In this document: one piece after another, positions 26,943 to 37,313 of the stretch
Numbering within the stretch: the first letter of the stretch is position 1
Layout of the letters: every line of letters starts with the position of its first letter
Assembly: GCA_037962975.1 (NCBI GenBank)
Contig: CM075676.1
Coordinates: forward strand, 28,701,001 to 28,765,000
Length of the DNA stretch: 64,000 nt
Source of the DNA: Clitoria ternatea
Taxonomy: Eukaryota; Streptophyta; Magnoliopsida; Fabales; Fabaceae
Direction of reading: 5' to 3'
Position numbers and translations under genes: made by a program
The notes under the pieces: generated by a model
The model's database searches: none
What the model saw: only the letters and a program-made list of their open reading frames with translations
What the model was told of the DNA's origin: nothing

Positions 26943-27760
26943 GTACTGTGATTTTCATGAACAGAATGGTCATTCCACTGATGAATTCCAAGCTCTAAAG
27001 AACGCAGTTGAAATACTTATTAGAGAAGGCAAATTAAAGCAATACCTGTTCAAAGAGAAATCCTTTGACAGAGTAGAGCGGAATGAAAAGAGAGAAAGGG
27101 ATCCAGATGATGGGGATGACAATAACCGTAATCCGGTTAGAAAATTCTCTATTTCGGAGAAGCAAAAGGGTGTGATGACCGATGAAATAGCACACAAAGA
27201 CGGCGTGCCTCAGCAACAGCGTCAAGGTCGGCGTGAAGTCATTGACATGATTGCTGGAGGATTCGCTGGAGGAGGAGCTTCAATTACAGCTCGTAAGAAT
27301 CATCATAGAATGATTCTATCTGTGCAAGGGAAAGTCAAAGACAATCGCCCTTACAGAGGTGGAATTGAAGCTCCAACAATCTCTTTCTCCGATGAGGATT
27401 TTGGCCCAACCATTCCTTGTGGTGATGATGCTGTGGTCATCACAGCAGTGATAGCCAACAAGGACGTCCGAAGAATCCTTGTTGACCAGAGAAGTTCCTG
27501 CGATGTTATTTTCTATAATTGCTTTGAAAGAATGGGTTTTAAGGACTCAGACTTACAGCCTTATACGCAAGAACTAACAGCTTTCAACGGAGAAAAGCAA
27601 TCGACTAAAGGGTATCTTGATACCCTTATTTCGTTTGAAGGCGAACCAGGGGCCAGGACGGTTAAATCCTGAGTGCTAGTGATTAATGTCAAATCGCCAT
27701 TTAATGGCATCATAGGCCGCCCCACACTAAATGCAATGGAGGCAGTTGTATCAACCCCAC
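26917..27760 (+). pseudogene. Element C zinc knuckle-like motif and aspartic protease, broken
   Basis: After the second gag frameshift the frame begins with KYCDFHEQNGHSTDEF, a Tat-type CCHC-like motif in which the last Cys appears replaced by Phe. The retropepsin-like protease follows at about 27440-27660 (ILVDQRSSCDVIFY). The family active site is D-x-G-S-S, but here the Gly is Arg (AGA), which should abolish catalysis. An in-frame TGA at 27670-27672 then stops translation. The same frame continues as VLVINVKSPFNGIIGRP, the normal protease C-terminus. Confidence 0.8.
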
Positions 27761-29235
27761 ATCTCCTTATCAAGTTCATTGACAAGGATAATTCTGTTTC
27801 GTCTATCCGGGGTGATCAAGAGATGGCCAGGTACTGCTACAACCTAAGCCTCAACATGACAAAGCTGGACGCCTCCAATAAAAAAAGGAAACTCAATGAT
27901 GCTGGAGCAGCCGCTGGATCTGTAAGCCTTGTCGACCTGGACCCTAGGGCGGATTTGAGCATTGATCCGTCCAACCCATTAAAGCCCACACCGGATGGAA
28001 GTTCCAGGGACATCGTCTTGGGAGATTCTCCAGAAAAGATCACCCATATTAATGACAAGCTAGATACAGAAATGGAACAGCGACTACTGACGCTCCTGCA
28101 AGAATTTAAAGACCTCTTTGCATGGACTGCAGCCGATATGCCTGGCATAGACCCTGCTTTCTGCTGTCATAAATTATCCGTCTATCCAGAGACGAGACCG
28201 GTAGCCCAGAAGAAAAGGAGATTGGGCCCAGAGAAACAGAAGGCAGCTTGCCAGCAAACTGAGGAATTGCTAAAGGCCGGATTTATCAAAGAAATCCGTT
28301 ATTCCTCTTGGCTCTCGAATGTGGTAATGGTCCGTAAGTCCAATGATAAATGGAGAATGTGCATTGACTATGTGGACCTCAACCGCTGCTGTCCAAAGGA
28401 TCCTTATCCTCTTCCTAATATAGATCGGATGGTAGATGACTCCTCTGGTTATCAATACCTAAGTTTCATGGATGCTTATTCGGGTTACAACCAGATTCCG
28501 ATGTGCAAAGAGGATCAAGAGAAAACAGCTTTCATAAACGATCGTGGTGTCTTTTGCTACACAGTTATGCCCTTTGGCCTGAAAAATGCTGGGGCAACAT
28601 ATCAGCATATGATCAATAAGGTTTTTGAAGGTATGCATACCAAACTTGTTGAAGTATACATTGATGATATAATAGCAAAGACACCGGTTGGAGGTGATCA
28701 TATTGAAGACCTACGCCAAGTATTCACCCGTTTGAGAGAATTTAACATGAGGCTAAACCCGATGAAATGCACCTTCGCTGTCCCTGCTGGGAAGTTCTTG
28801 CGTTTCATGTTAACTCAACGCGGTATTGAAGCCAATCCAGGGAAATTCCAAACGATTCTAGACATGCAAAGTCCAAAGAATCTCAGAGAAGTCCAATCCC
28901 TGAATGGCAAAGTGGCAGCTTTGGCACGATTCATGCCAAAGATGGCTCATAGATCCCTCCCTCTGTATAAGATACTGAAAAAGTCCAAGAAGTTCGAGTG
29001 GGGACAAGAACAAGAGAAAGCATTCCAAGAGCTTAAGGAGGTGTTGTCCAAACCTCCCATTCTCATGAAGCCTGACCCCGAAGACATACTCATCCTATAC
29101 TTGGCTATTTTAGACGAAGCTTTGGGCGTAGCCTTGATAAAAGAAACTCCCGACGGACAGAGACCGGTCTATTTCACCAGCAAGACCTTACAAGGTGCTG
29201 AGTGTTTGGGCCAGCAAGACCTTACAAGGTGCTGA
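27673..29235 (+). pseudogene. pol: Element C reverse transcriptase and start of first RNase H
   Basis: The RT domain lies at about 28270-28810. It has the entry motif WLSNVVMVRKSNDKWRMC, DYVDLNRCCPKD, YPLPNID, MDAYSGYNQI, MPFGLKNAGATYQ and the catalytic YIDDI box. The thumb and connection follow, then the start of the first RNase H (YLAILDEALGVAL). The frame ends at 29235 because of a 34-bp direct duplication (27-bp repeats at 29177-29203 and 29211-29237), which shifts the frame by one. The RT core itself looks intact. Confidence 0.9.
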
Positions 29236-30140
29236 GTCCTCAAAAAATCGAAAAGGCCGCCCTAGCTGTTGTTTGGGCCTCTCGACGGCTGCGTCTGTAC
29301 TTTCACGCTCATCCAATCATAGTGAGAACGGATTTACCACTCCGCTCTGTATTAATCAAGCCCGATCTCGCTGGGAGGATGATCAAATGGTCTATCGAAC
29401 TCTCTGAGTTTGATATATCCTATGAACCCCAAAGCGCTATTAAAGCTCAAGTCCTGGCTGATTTTATTGTGGAAATGACGGGGACTGATCCAGATTCCCC
29501 TCGTGTCCATTGGACCATTTATGTTGATGGTTCATCGAACCAAAGAGGCTCTGGAGCAGGTGTAGTTCTAGAAAGTGATGACGGAGTACACCTGGAAATC
29601 TCCCTTCGCTTTAATTTCAAAACGTCCAACAACCAAGCTGAGTACGAAGCTTGTTTAGCCGGACTGAGGGCTGCAATTGACATCAGAGCTTCTGAGGCGA
29701 CGCTCTGCAGTGATTCACAACTTGTGATTTCACAAATCTTAGGAGATTATCAGGCTCGCGAACCTCAACTCCAATTATATTTGAACTGTGTCAACGAGTT
29801 GAGAGAGAAATTCTCAAAAATGGAATTCAAGCATGTTCTACGCGAAGAGAATACTAGAGCGGATATACTCTCCAGATTAGCAAGCACCAAACGACCAGGT
29901 AGCACAACTACACTGGTTCAAAGCACATTAACGTCGCCCAGCATTCCTCTTTTCCCTTCTCTAAATGCCATAATGACAAACTCCCTTTATGGAGACACTT
30001 GGATGGCCCCCTACATCCGTTATTTGGCCGACGGACAGCTACCCACGGATGAGAAGGAAAAGACGAAGTTAAGGAGGGAGTTGCCATACTTCACTATGAT
30101 CGATGGTAATCTTTACAGAAGGGCGCTCTTTGTGCCCTAT
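29202..30140 (+). pseudogene. Element C dual RNase H region
   Basis: The frame resumes past the duplication with the rest of the first, degenerate RNase H (KIEKAALAVVWASRRLRLYF ... DFIVEMT). A second, archaeal/plant-type RNase H follows at about 29510-29880. It shows IYVDGSSN, an E in NNQAEYEACLAGL, D in CSDSQLVI and D in NTRADILSRL, so its four catalytic acids appear present. Two RNase H domains in tandem are a recognised Tat-lineage trait. The second domain probably does the hydrolysis of the RNA-DNA hybrid. Confidence 0.88.
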
Positions 30141-31235
30141 TTGATTTGTCTCAAAGAGAATGAGGTGCAAGACGTAATGGAGGAAGTGCATGAAGGACAA
30201 TGTGGACACCATGCCGGAGGAAGAAGCTTAATGCGAAAAATCCTCAGGGCAGGATACTGGTGGCCCACGATGAAGTAGGACTCCATTGACTTCGTTAAAA
30301 AATGCGACGCTTGCCAAAAATTCTCTAATCTTCACCACACACCGGCAGAAGAACTCTTCACATCCGCTGTTCCATGGCCCTTCTACCAATGGGGATTGGA
30401 TATTCTGGGCCCCTTTCCAACTGCTCCTGGGGGCATCAAATATCTCATTGTAGGGGTCGACTATTTCACTAAGTGGATAGAAGCGGAGCCGGTGGTACAT
30501 ATTACTTCAGCCCGAACTCGTCGTTTCATGTATGAAAACATTATAACACGGTTCGGGGTCCCAGCATGGATTGTCACAGATAATGGCACCCAATTCACGG
30601 ATAGAAAATTCACAGATTTACTCAAAGGGTTAGGAATAACCCAGATATTCTCATCCGTTGAACATCCCCAAACTAACGGCCAAGCTGAAGTGGCCAACAG
30701 GGAAGTGCTGAAAGGACTAAAGAAACGCCTTGGTGAAGCCAAGGGCGGATGGACAGACCAGCTATGCCACGTCCTGTGGGCATACCGGACAACGCCTCAT
30801 TCATCTACTAACGAATCCCCATATCGCCTGACATACGGGGTAGAGGCAATGATACCCGTGGAACTGCAGATTGCTTCCACAAGGGTCAAATACTTCTCTG
30901 AAGAATCTAATAATGCTAATTTGGCGTCAGAAATGGATGTCATACAAGAACTCAGAGAAGACGCATTCGTCAGAGACCAAGCTATCAAAGCCAAAGTTGC
31001 TCTCCGATACAACAAGCGAGTTCAATCAAGGACTTTCAACGTCGGAGATTTGGTTTTGAGAAAAGCAAGTATAGGGAACAAATTTGCTCATCAAGGAAAA
31101 CTAGCCCCAAACTAGGAAGGCCCATACAGGGTATCCGAGGTTACTGGCAAAGGCTCTTACCGCCTTGAAAACCTTGATGGCACTCCAATCCGAAATAAGT
31201 GGAACACCCAAAACTTGCGCGTCTACTATAGCTAA
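30141..31235 (+). pseudogene. Element C integrase, broken by two nonsense codons
   Basis: The HHCC zinc finger is visible (HEGQCGHHAGG, then CDACQKF) but split by TAG at 30276-30278. The catalytic core follows: first D in LDILGPFP, second D in VTDNGTQF and E in NGQAEVANREVL. A second TAG at 31113-31115 falls in the C-terminal domain, where most relatives have Trp. The same frame then continues to a natural-looking TAA at 31233-31235. Integrase would insert element cDNA in the nucleus; the D-D-E residues are intact. Confidence 0.88.
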
Positions 31236-31419
31236 CTGTTGGTGCCATACATATTCTCCTATCCTCATTTTGGATTGAATACTGGAGAAATCATTTTCCC
31301 AGCTACGCTTTCATTATAATTCTTATTTTTGATTTAATAAGAATCTCTCAGAACAATTTAACTCTTTCGAGTTTTCCTTATGCTGTGATTTTCAGTTTAT
31401 CCGATGTACAGAAACGTAT

Positions 31420-31551
31420 TCAGGACGGATGATCTCAGCTACTTATTCTGTGGTTGACGATGCAACTCCTCGAATATGTGCAGCGCACAAGAGCACACTC
31501 AGGACGGATGATCTCAATTACCCATTCTGTAATTGACGATGTAACTCCTCG
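31420..31551 (+). repeat. Two hairpin-forming repeat units after pol (set 1)
   Basis: Units at about 31420-31471 and 31500-31551 share CAGGACGGATGATCTCA ... GACGATG(C/T)AACTCCTC. Inside each, short arms pair across a 7-base loop: AGCTAC/GTGGTT (with G-T pairs) and AATTAC/GTAATT. Outside, arms also pair but differ in sequence: CGTATTC/GAATATG and ACACTC/GAGTGT. Eight more units of the same family are at 36147-36827. Confidence 0.75.
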
Positions 31552-31583
31552 AGTGTGTCTAAGTAACTGAAGGCCCGGATTAT

Positions 31584-32040
31584 AGGATTAAACCGAACTC
31601 TGGGTACGGTTAGTAAGTTTGGCTGAACACCGGTGAAGACCTGGGCTGTAGGATTAAACCGAACCTCAGGAAATGGGTTGTAGGATTGAACCGAACCCCA
31701 TTCTAAGAGCGGTAAAAGGGTAGAACCCAACACCGTATTGAAGGCTTGGGCGCAGTAAGCTGGTTCTTCTTCAAGACCACGCTGAACCCCAAGTAACGGG
31801 CGCAGTAGGTTCAGGATTAGCCCTGATCTGAACCCCGTGTTGAAGGCTCGGATTGTAGGATCAAACCGAACTCCGAGTACGACTAGTAGGATTGACCGAA
31901 CGTCGATGAAGAATCGTCATTTGGTAAAACCAAAAAATCGACTGGAGAACGGTTAGTAGGATTAAACCGAACACCAAATACGATATGGATTGTAGGGTCA
32001 AACTGAACTCCAAACACAACAAGTAAGTTATACTAAACTC
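31584..32040 (+). repeat. Dispersed GTAGGATTAAACCGAAC repeats in element C
   Basis: About eight imperfect copies of TAGGATTAAACCGAAC(T/C)C occur at irregular spacing (for example near 31584, 31652, 31681, 31856, 31951). They are interleaved with GGGCGCAGTA and GAAGGC(T/C)(C/T)GG motifs. No coding frame is present. Tat-lineage elements often carry variable tandem repeats in this 3' region. Confidence 0.65.
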
Positions 32041-32867
32041 CGAATTAATACTCTTTCTTGAAGTTCCTTATTTGGAAGTTTTATAGCTTTAAATTCTGAG
32101 TCATCAAATTCTTCAATTGAAGTCTGACTCGTAAACTCCGACCCAAAAATAATTCATTCGGGTACGCCACAATCTGAGGCATATTCAACCGAAACCTTTC
32201 AGTCGGAAATATTTATGTTCGCAATTGACAAATAGAGGAATCTCTACTCGAAATCCCCACTCTTAAAAAAACTCTCACGTGGAAGCATCACTCGGAGTTT
32301 GTACAAAGTACTGCTCACCCAATAATACTAGGGGACAGTATTAATAGTTTAACGTATATCTTGGGGAATGAACTCTTAATGAAACGATCTCATAATCATT
32401 TCCCCTCAAGATTAATATTATAAGTCGTTCTCATGACAATAACATGTTTACCCACAACGGCTATTCTTATCATGATATTTACGACCAAAAGGCCTGACCT
32501 TCGAAAAACAAAATACGATTTCTACCAGGCTTTTAAATATCAAGTTACTCATATTTGACAAAAAGATACTCTATCTCTCCTGTCAAATCAAGTCTTTGGC
32601 TATCAAAACGCCTATACATGAAAAACGATAATTATATACTCCTATCCGTTCTTCATCTCGCATGTACAAATCTGGAATGAAGATTTTATATTATCCGATA
32701 TTCATTACTTAAATCCGGAATGACTCGATATACATGCATATAAAGGTAGATCGCTCTTTTATTGATCAAATGTATATTACATGGAGAAATACGTTTAATA
32801 ATCCGGAGCTGATCCTGGAACACAGCAAATTTGAATCAATAAAAAGAAAAAAGAAAAAAGGAAGGCA
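32041..32867. other. Spacer of element C, 3' side of antisense copy 1
   Basis: This is non-coding on both strands. Read on the minus strand it follows the stop codon of antisense copy 1, so its first few hundred bases are probably the 3' untranslated region. The block near 32798-32830 (CCGGAGCTGATCCTGG) recurs at 37267-37282 next to copy 2, showing that the duplicated cassette extends past the stop codon. Confidence 0.55.
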
Positions 32868-35429
32868 CTAGTTTTTGCGACTTGTATCTCCTTCCTTCCC
32901 TTTGCCTTTATCCCCGGCCTTGCCTTTATCTACGCTAGGGTCTGTTCCTGTACTTTTGAGCTTTAGAAGAGAAGGTCCCATTGATTGGCCTTCAGGTAAA
33001 GGAGCAAACTCGTATGGCGTGTCAGGCGGACTCTCATGACGGTTATCAACAATGGCCACCAGTTTCCCTTGATGAAACTCATAAAACGGATCAATACCAT
33101 TCAGATTAAGTTTCACCTTGGGATTCCGATGTTGAACTTGACGAACAGCCAACCCGAAGGATTCCTTGACTGCTTGATCACACATATCTACAACTTCGTC
33201 AAATTCTGCTTTCGTTTCCGCCAACTTTAAGAGCAGCTCCTTCTCCTTACGAGACCAATCTTCTGCTCCTTGAGAGTAGACGATCTTGGCTTCCTTAAGC
33301 TCATCTTCCAGCTTTGAAGAGCGTTCCTTCTCCGTACAAAGACCGGAATGGAGGTTAGAATTGATTTTCTTTTGATCAAGTACTTGAACCTCCAACTCCT
33401 TGACAAGATACATCAGTCTGGCAATTTCTTCATCCTTCTTATATCCTTCCTCTTTGGAAGCTTCTAATTTACCTTCTAAACGGAGGATGTTTGCCTTATC
33501 CTTAGCAGCAGCCACGCTAAGATCATTAACCTTGCCAACTAACAAGCTGAGCCTTTCATTCTCTTCTGAAAGTTTGCGAACCGATCTCAGAAGCCCGGAT
33601 AATTCTGCCAGGTGCTTCTGTCCGGCATCGCAAGCTTTGGTTACTTCTTCACTCTTCAAGGAAGGCTTCAGCTTGTACGGAGTTTCAGGAACGCTCTCAG
33701 GAACAGAATCCTCGTATACCAAATATTGTGCAAGACCGGAGCTACTTTCAAGAGGGCGAGTAACTTTGGGTGCAAAATAAGTCGTTATTGGCTTTGCACC
33801 ATAAGTGATCCCGTCGCCTGGGGCATCCGAAGTAGATCTTGCATTCGGAGTGGGCCCTTCCACTTTCTTTCCTTTAGAAAGCTCCGGGTCTGCACCCCCT
33901 CTTGAAATTTTGGATTTCTTGGGAGAAGGTTGACGATCCGAGGTCTTGGAAGAACCGCGTTTTGTCCTTTTCTTCTTCTCTCTGACCTTCTCAACCATAA
34001 CCCCCTCGGATCCACCCTCAAGCAAGGGGATATCGTCACCAGCAGAGGAGGTTAAAATTATAGTCTCAGCTGTAGCTTTCTTCGAATTCCGTTTCGCTTG
34101 GATGTCATTTTCAGCTGCTACGGAATTCACTCCAGCTTTGAGCCCTTTCAGCTTTTCCATCTCTGGTGACACAGTTTCAATTTCAACTGCAAAACCAAAC
34201 AACATGGTTAGAAATCAAATACTTCAAGGCATGATACGATAAAACATGAAAAATAGCAGGAAATTACGCAGATACTCCTCGCGGGTGGACCACGATCCTA
34301 ATAAACGCCTGCAAGAGAAGAATTGGTGCGAGGCGGTGTAGGATTGAAGGGCTGAAAGAACAGAAACTGAAAATGGGCTCAGTTCATCCTCCTCAGTGTA
34401 ATACGCCTGGGAGGTCAATAAAAAATGTTCATGCGTCTAAGCCACTGGGAACTTCGGAATCCCATCTTCAGTTAACCAAAAAATTGGTTCATCAGGATGC
34501 ACGCTGATCCTCATGAAGTAAGACTTAAATGAATGACCATCAACTTTGGCGGAGTCAGTGTACGCCTCAAAGTTGATAATCTTGGAGAGAGTCCGGAGGG
34601 ATATCAAGCTCACTCCCCCCTTCTCTTTATTTGCACGACGGACCACTTGGGCAAAGTAGAAAAGCATGGCCACCGTCGGTTTGAAGTTGAAGTGCTCCCC
34701 AAGCACTTCAAGAGAACGGACTAACCCCCATCCGTTGGGGTGAAGCTGTGAAGGGGCGCAGTCTAAGAATCTTAAAACCCCCATCTGAAACTTTGTGAGA
34801 GGAAAGCGCACACCAAGATTCAAAAATAAAAAGTCATACATATATAAGGACCTTTCATCCGGAGTATGACAAATCCGATCTGATGGCAGCGGAGCTAACG
34901 CCATAAAGCACCTTTTGTATTTATCCTTCTTGAAGACTGTGAAACGCGGTTCCAACTCCGCTCCGTCCTCTCGAGCGTGGATCAATGCCGTTTCGCGAAA
35001 TTCCTCAGCTACCCAGCTGAATGGGCGCTTCTTTTGGAATTTCACCCAATCGATCCGGTGTGCAACCACGTTACATAGCCCGGATGCTGTCTTCAATATA
35101 TACTGCTGAGAGGGTGCTTCCCCTCCAGATGACTTTCCCCCAGTCGCTTTCTTCACCATCATTGTGAAAGCTTTTACGCTGCAGTAAAAATCCACATCGT
35201 CAGAAAGATACAAATCACCACTCTCAGCACTCTCACTAGAGGAGGATTCTGAAGAGGGTATAATTGCCCTTCGCCTCTGATACGGCGACGCCTCCCTCTC
35301 TGAGCTTAGTGGCTTCAATTGGAAGACCACTGGAATCCTCCCACCATGAACTGTGGGGTTTCCAGTTAAGGCCCTTCCTCCTCTTCCTCTAGGGCTAATA
35401 CCACTAAGACTAACACCTTTCCTAGACAT
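32868..35429 (-). pseudogene. Antisense gene copy 1 of element C (two exons; one internal TAG)
   Basis: Exon 1 is 35429-34268 and exon 2 34186-32868 on the minus strand. Together they make 826 codons in register apart from one TAG at 34437-34439. Exon 1 has a Ser-rich basic N-terminus (residues 1-90) and then a domain with LYMYDFLFLNLGVRFPLTK, CAPSQLHPNGWGLVRSLEVL and FNFKPTVAMLFYFAQVV. This resembles Pfam Transposase_28, 'putative gypsy-type transposon'; despite its name, no catalytic role is known to me. Exon 2 has a Lys/Arg-rich stretch, a long coiled coil and a conserved C-terminal segment (NLNGIDPFYEFHQGKLVAIV). It may be nuclear. ATG 35429 is the first Met of the open frame. Its function is unknown; antisense ORFs between pol and 3' LTR are known in Tat elements. 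Confidence 0.8.
34187..34267 (-). other. Predicted 81-bp phase-1 intron in antisense copy 1
   Basis: On the minus strand the donor is CTGC|GTAATTT and the acceptor GGTTTTGCAG|TTGAAATTG, with a branch-like TTTCTAACC upstream of the acceptor. Splicing here keeps both exons in one frame. Introns at the same place and phase occur in copy 2 (38613-38699) and in element H (55644-55746), so this is not a chance match. Confidence 0.8.
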
Positions 35430-35832
35430 TTTCAGATATTGAAACGAGACACCAAAAAATGGAAAGAAAGTGGTTACCTAAGAATGGATGAGGACAGTGA
35501 ATTAAGATTCACAGAGGCAGACACGATAATCTTCTTGAAACTTTTGCAAAGGTTCGTCAAGAGAATTAGAAGAAATGATAACTGAGATTGTCAAAAATGC
35601 CTTTTTCAGGGCATGAAAATTCAAAAACCGACTCAAGGCAACCTGTCGTTTACCCTCAAACGACTCCCTGTTTAGTGGGTTAAAATTGTTGTTTTTAACC
35701 CAAAGGCGCCAAAATGCCATCGTTTCGTCACAGAGCTTTCTAAATGGGCCTATTAAATCCAGATTCTAGGCCCAACAAGTCCCTGCGTGACGGTTATTAA
35801 GACATGCGCATTTAACGCAATAATGGCTCGCC

Positions 35833-35996
35833 CACGTGATTAAAGGCATTAAATGTCCAATCATGAGAAACGTGGCCACCATTACCCGAATACCAAGGGT
35901 TGCGAAATTCGATAAACTCCTGGGATTCTCATTGTTTTAATCCGCCCTCAAGCGATCCATCACAACGGAACCTTGTTCCCAGAGCGGATATTTATA
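35833..35996 (-). promoter_or_regulatory. Possible promoter of antisense copy 1
   Basis: A minus-strand TATAAATA lies at 35989-35996 and a G-box CACGTG at 35833-35838. The G-box sits in a block GCCCACGTGATT that recurs at 40258-40269 upstream of copy 2. At the place of the copy 2 TATA box (40024-40031) copy 1 has no TATA. Which signal is used is not clear, and the TATA here is about 560 bp from the ATG. Confidence 0.4.
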
Positions 35997-36146
35997 CACC
36001 AGTACAATTCCAAAATCCAGACGTACCACGATCGATATAGCTCATGTGAGCAAATCTACTACTCCCTCACACGGATACGAAAATTGAATCCTTACGATTG
36101 AGAAGCATCCACCTCAATCCGTACTCCTATGATTGGAAAAAGGTCT

Positions 36147-36827
36147 CCAGGACGGATGATCTCAATCACCTATTCTGTGATTCGATGATGCAACTCCTGC
36201 TATGAACAATTCCAATCATCACTCCAGGACGGATGATCTCAATCACCTATTCCGTGATTCGATGATGCAACTTCTGGTATGAACAATCTCATCATCATTC
36301 TTATGATGGAAGCTTTTGAAAACTAAGAACTATTCATTCAATCCTTACTTCTACGATTGAAAAGCGTCTCCAGGACGGGCTATCTAAATCACTTAATCTG
36401 TGATCTGACGATGTAACTCTTGGCGGTGTACTTTTCCAGAACGGATATCCTCAGTCACCCATTATGTGATATGACGATGTAACTCCTGACGTTGTGTACT
36501 TGCCCAGGACGGATGATCTCAATCACCTATTCTGTGATCTGACGATGTAACTCCTGGCGCCATACACACCTCAAGGACGGATGATCTCAATCACCTACTA
36601 TGTGACATGACGATGTAATTCCTGGTGTCGTACACATCCCCAAGACGGATGATCTCAATCACCTATGAAGTGATTCGATGATAAAACTCCTGGTACGAAC
36701 AATTCCCATAATCACTCCTATGATGGAAACCTCTGAAGGTCAATCCGCACTTTCACTCTCAAGTGGTATTCTCCCAGGACGGATATTCTTTATCACCTAT
36801 TCTGTGATACAATGACATAACTCCTGG
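36147..36827 (+). repeat. Array of eight hairpin-forming repeat units (set 2)
   Basis: Units of about 54 bp lie at 36147, 36224, 36370, 36436, 36504, 36571, 36640 and 36774, separated by 15-90 bp of variable sequence. Each begins CCAGGACGGATGATCTCA and ends GATG(T/C)AACTCCTGG. CCAGGA can pair with TCCTGG, and inner arms AATCAC/GTGATT pair around a 7-base loop. Unit 8 has TATCAC/GTGATA, a compensated double change. Units 3-6 have one or two mismatches in the inner arm. The array lies between antisense copies 1 and 2. Confidence 0.82.
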
Positions 36828-37313
36828 CTTAGAAAAACTCCCATCATTATCCTTACGATGGAGGACTCAAAACACCACTTCTTTACACCTTTGCAGTTCC
36901 CCAAACTTGGAACAATATTCTTACATTGTTTTCTCCAGTGAGAATAACATGAATAAAGTACAGTCATCCGTCCTGTTACACTATTTTGCTAAACAACGGA
37001 TCGACTCCCCTTTTCCCCAAAAGAATTAAGGATCATGCCCCAAAGACAGGCACCTTCTTCTTAATACGCACTTGGGGACATGTATATATTTATCCGTTCT
37101 AAATTTATTTGTTGTTTAATCTTCCGAGGTAATTATTTCAATCCGACCTCAAGGTTAACCATACAAAACAGATTAGCAACGATTTATATATACATGAAAC
37201 GATGAAGACCAATTTCTTAAATGAAATTCATTCATTAAAAACAAGGTTACACATAATGGTTAAAAGCCGGAGTTGATCCCGGCACACAACTATACATATA
37301 AAGGAAAGCAAAA
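36828..37313. other. Spacer of element C, 3' side of antisense copy 2
   Basis: Non-coding. It holds the block CCGGAGTTGATCCCGG (37267-37282) that matches the region after copy 1, and AT-rich sequence that could carry the antisense poly(A) signal. I see no ORF. Confidence 0.5.

Noticed and set aside
33400..33780. Plus-strand frame of 126 codons over antisense copy 1
   Set aside because: Shadow of the coiled-coil coding strand; Ser/Leu-rich as expected from the complement of Lys/Glu codons.
36147..36827. Regularly spaced repeats as a CRISPR array
   Set aside because: Units are imperfect, spacers vary from 15 to 90 bp, and the context is a plant retrotransposon.
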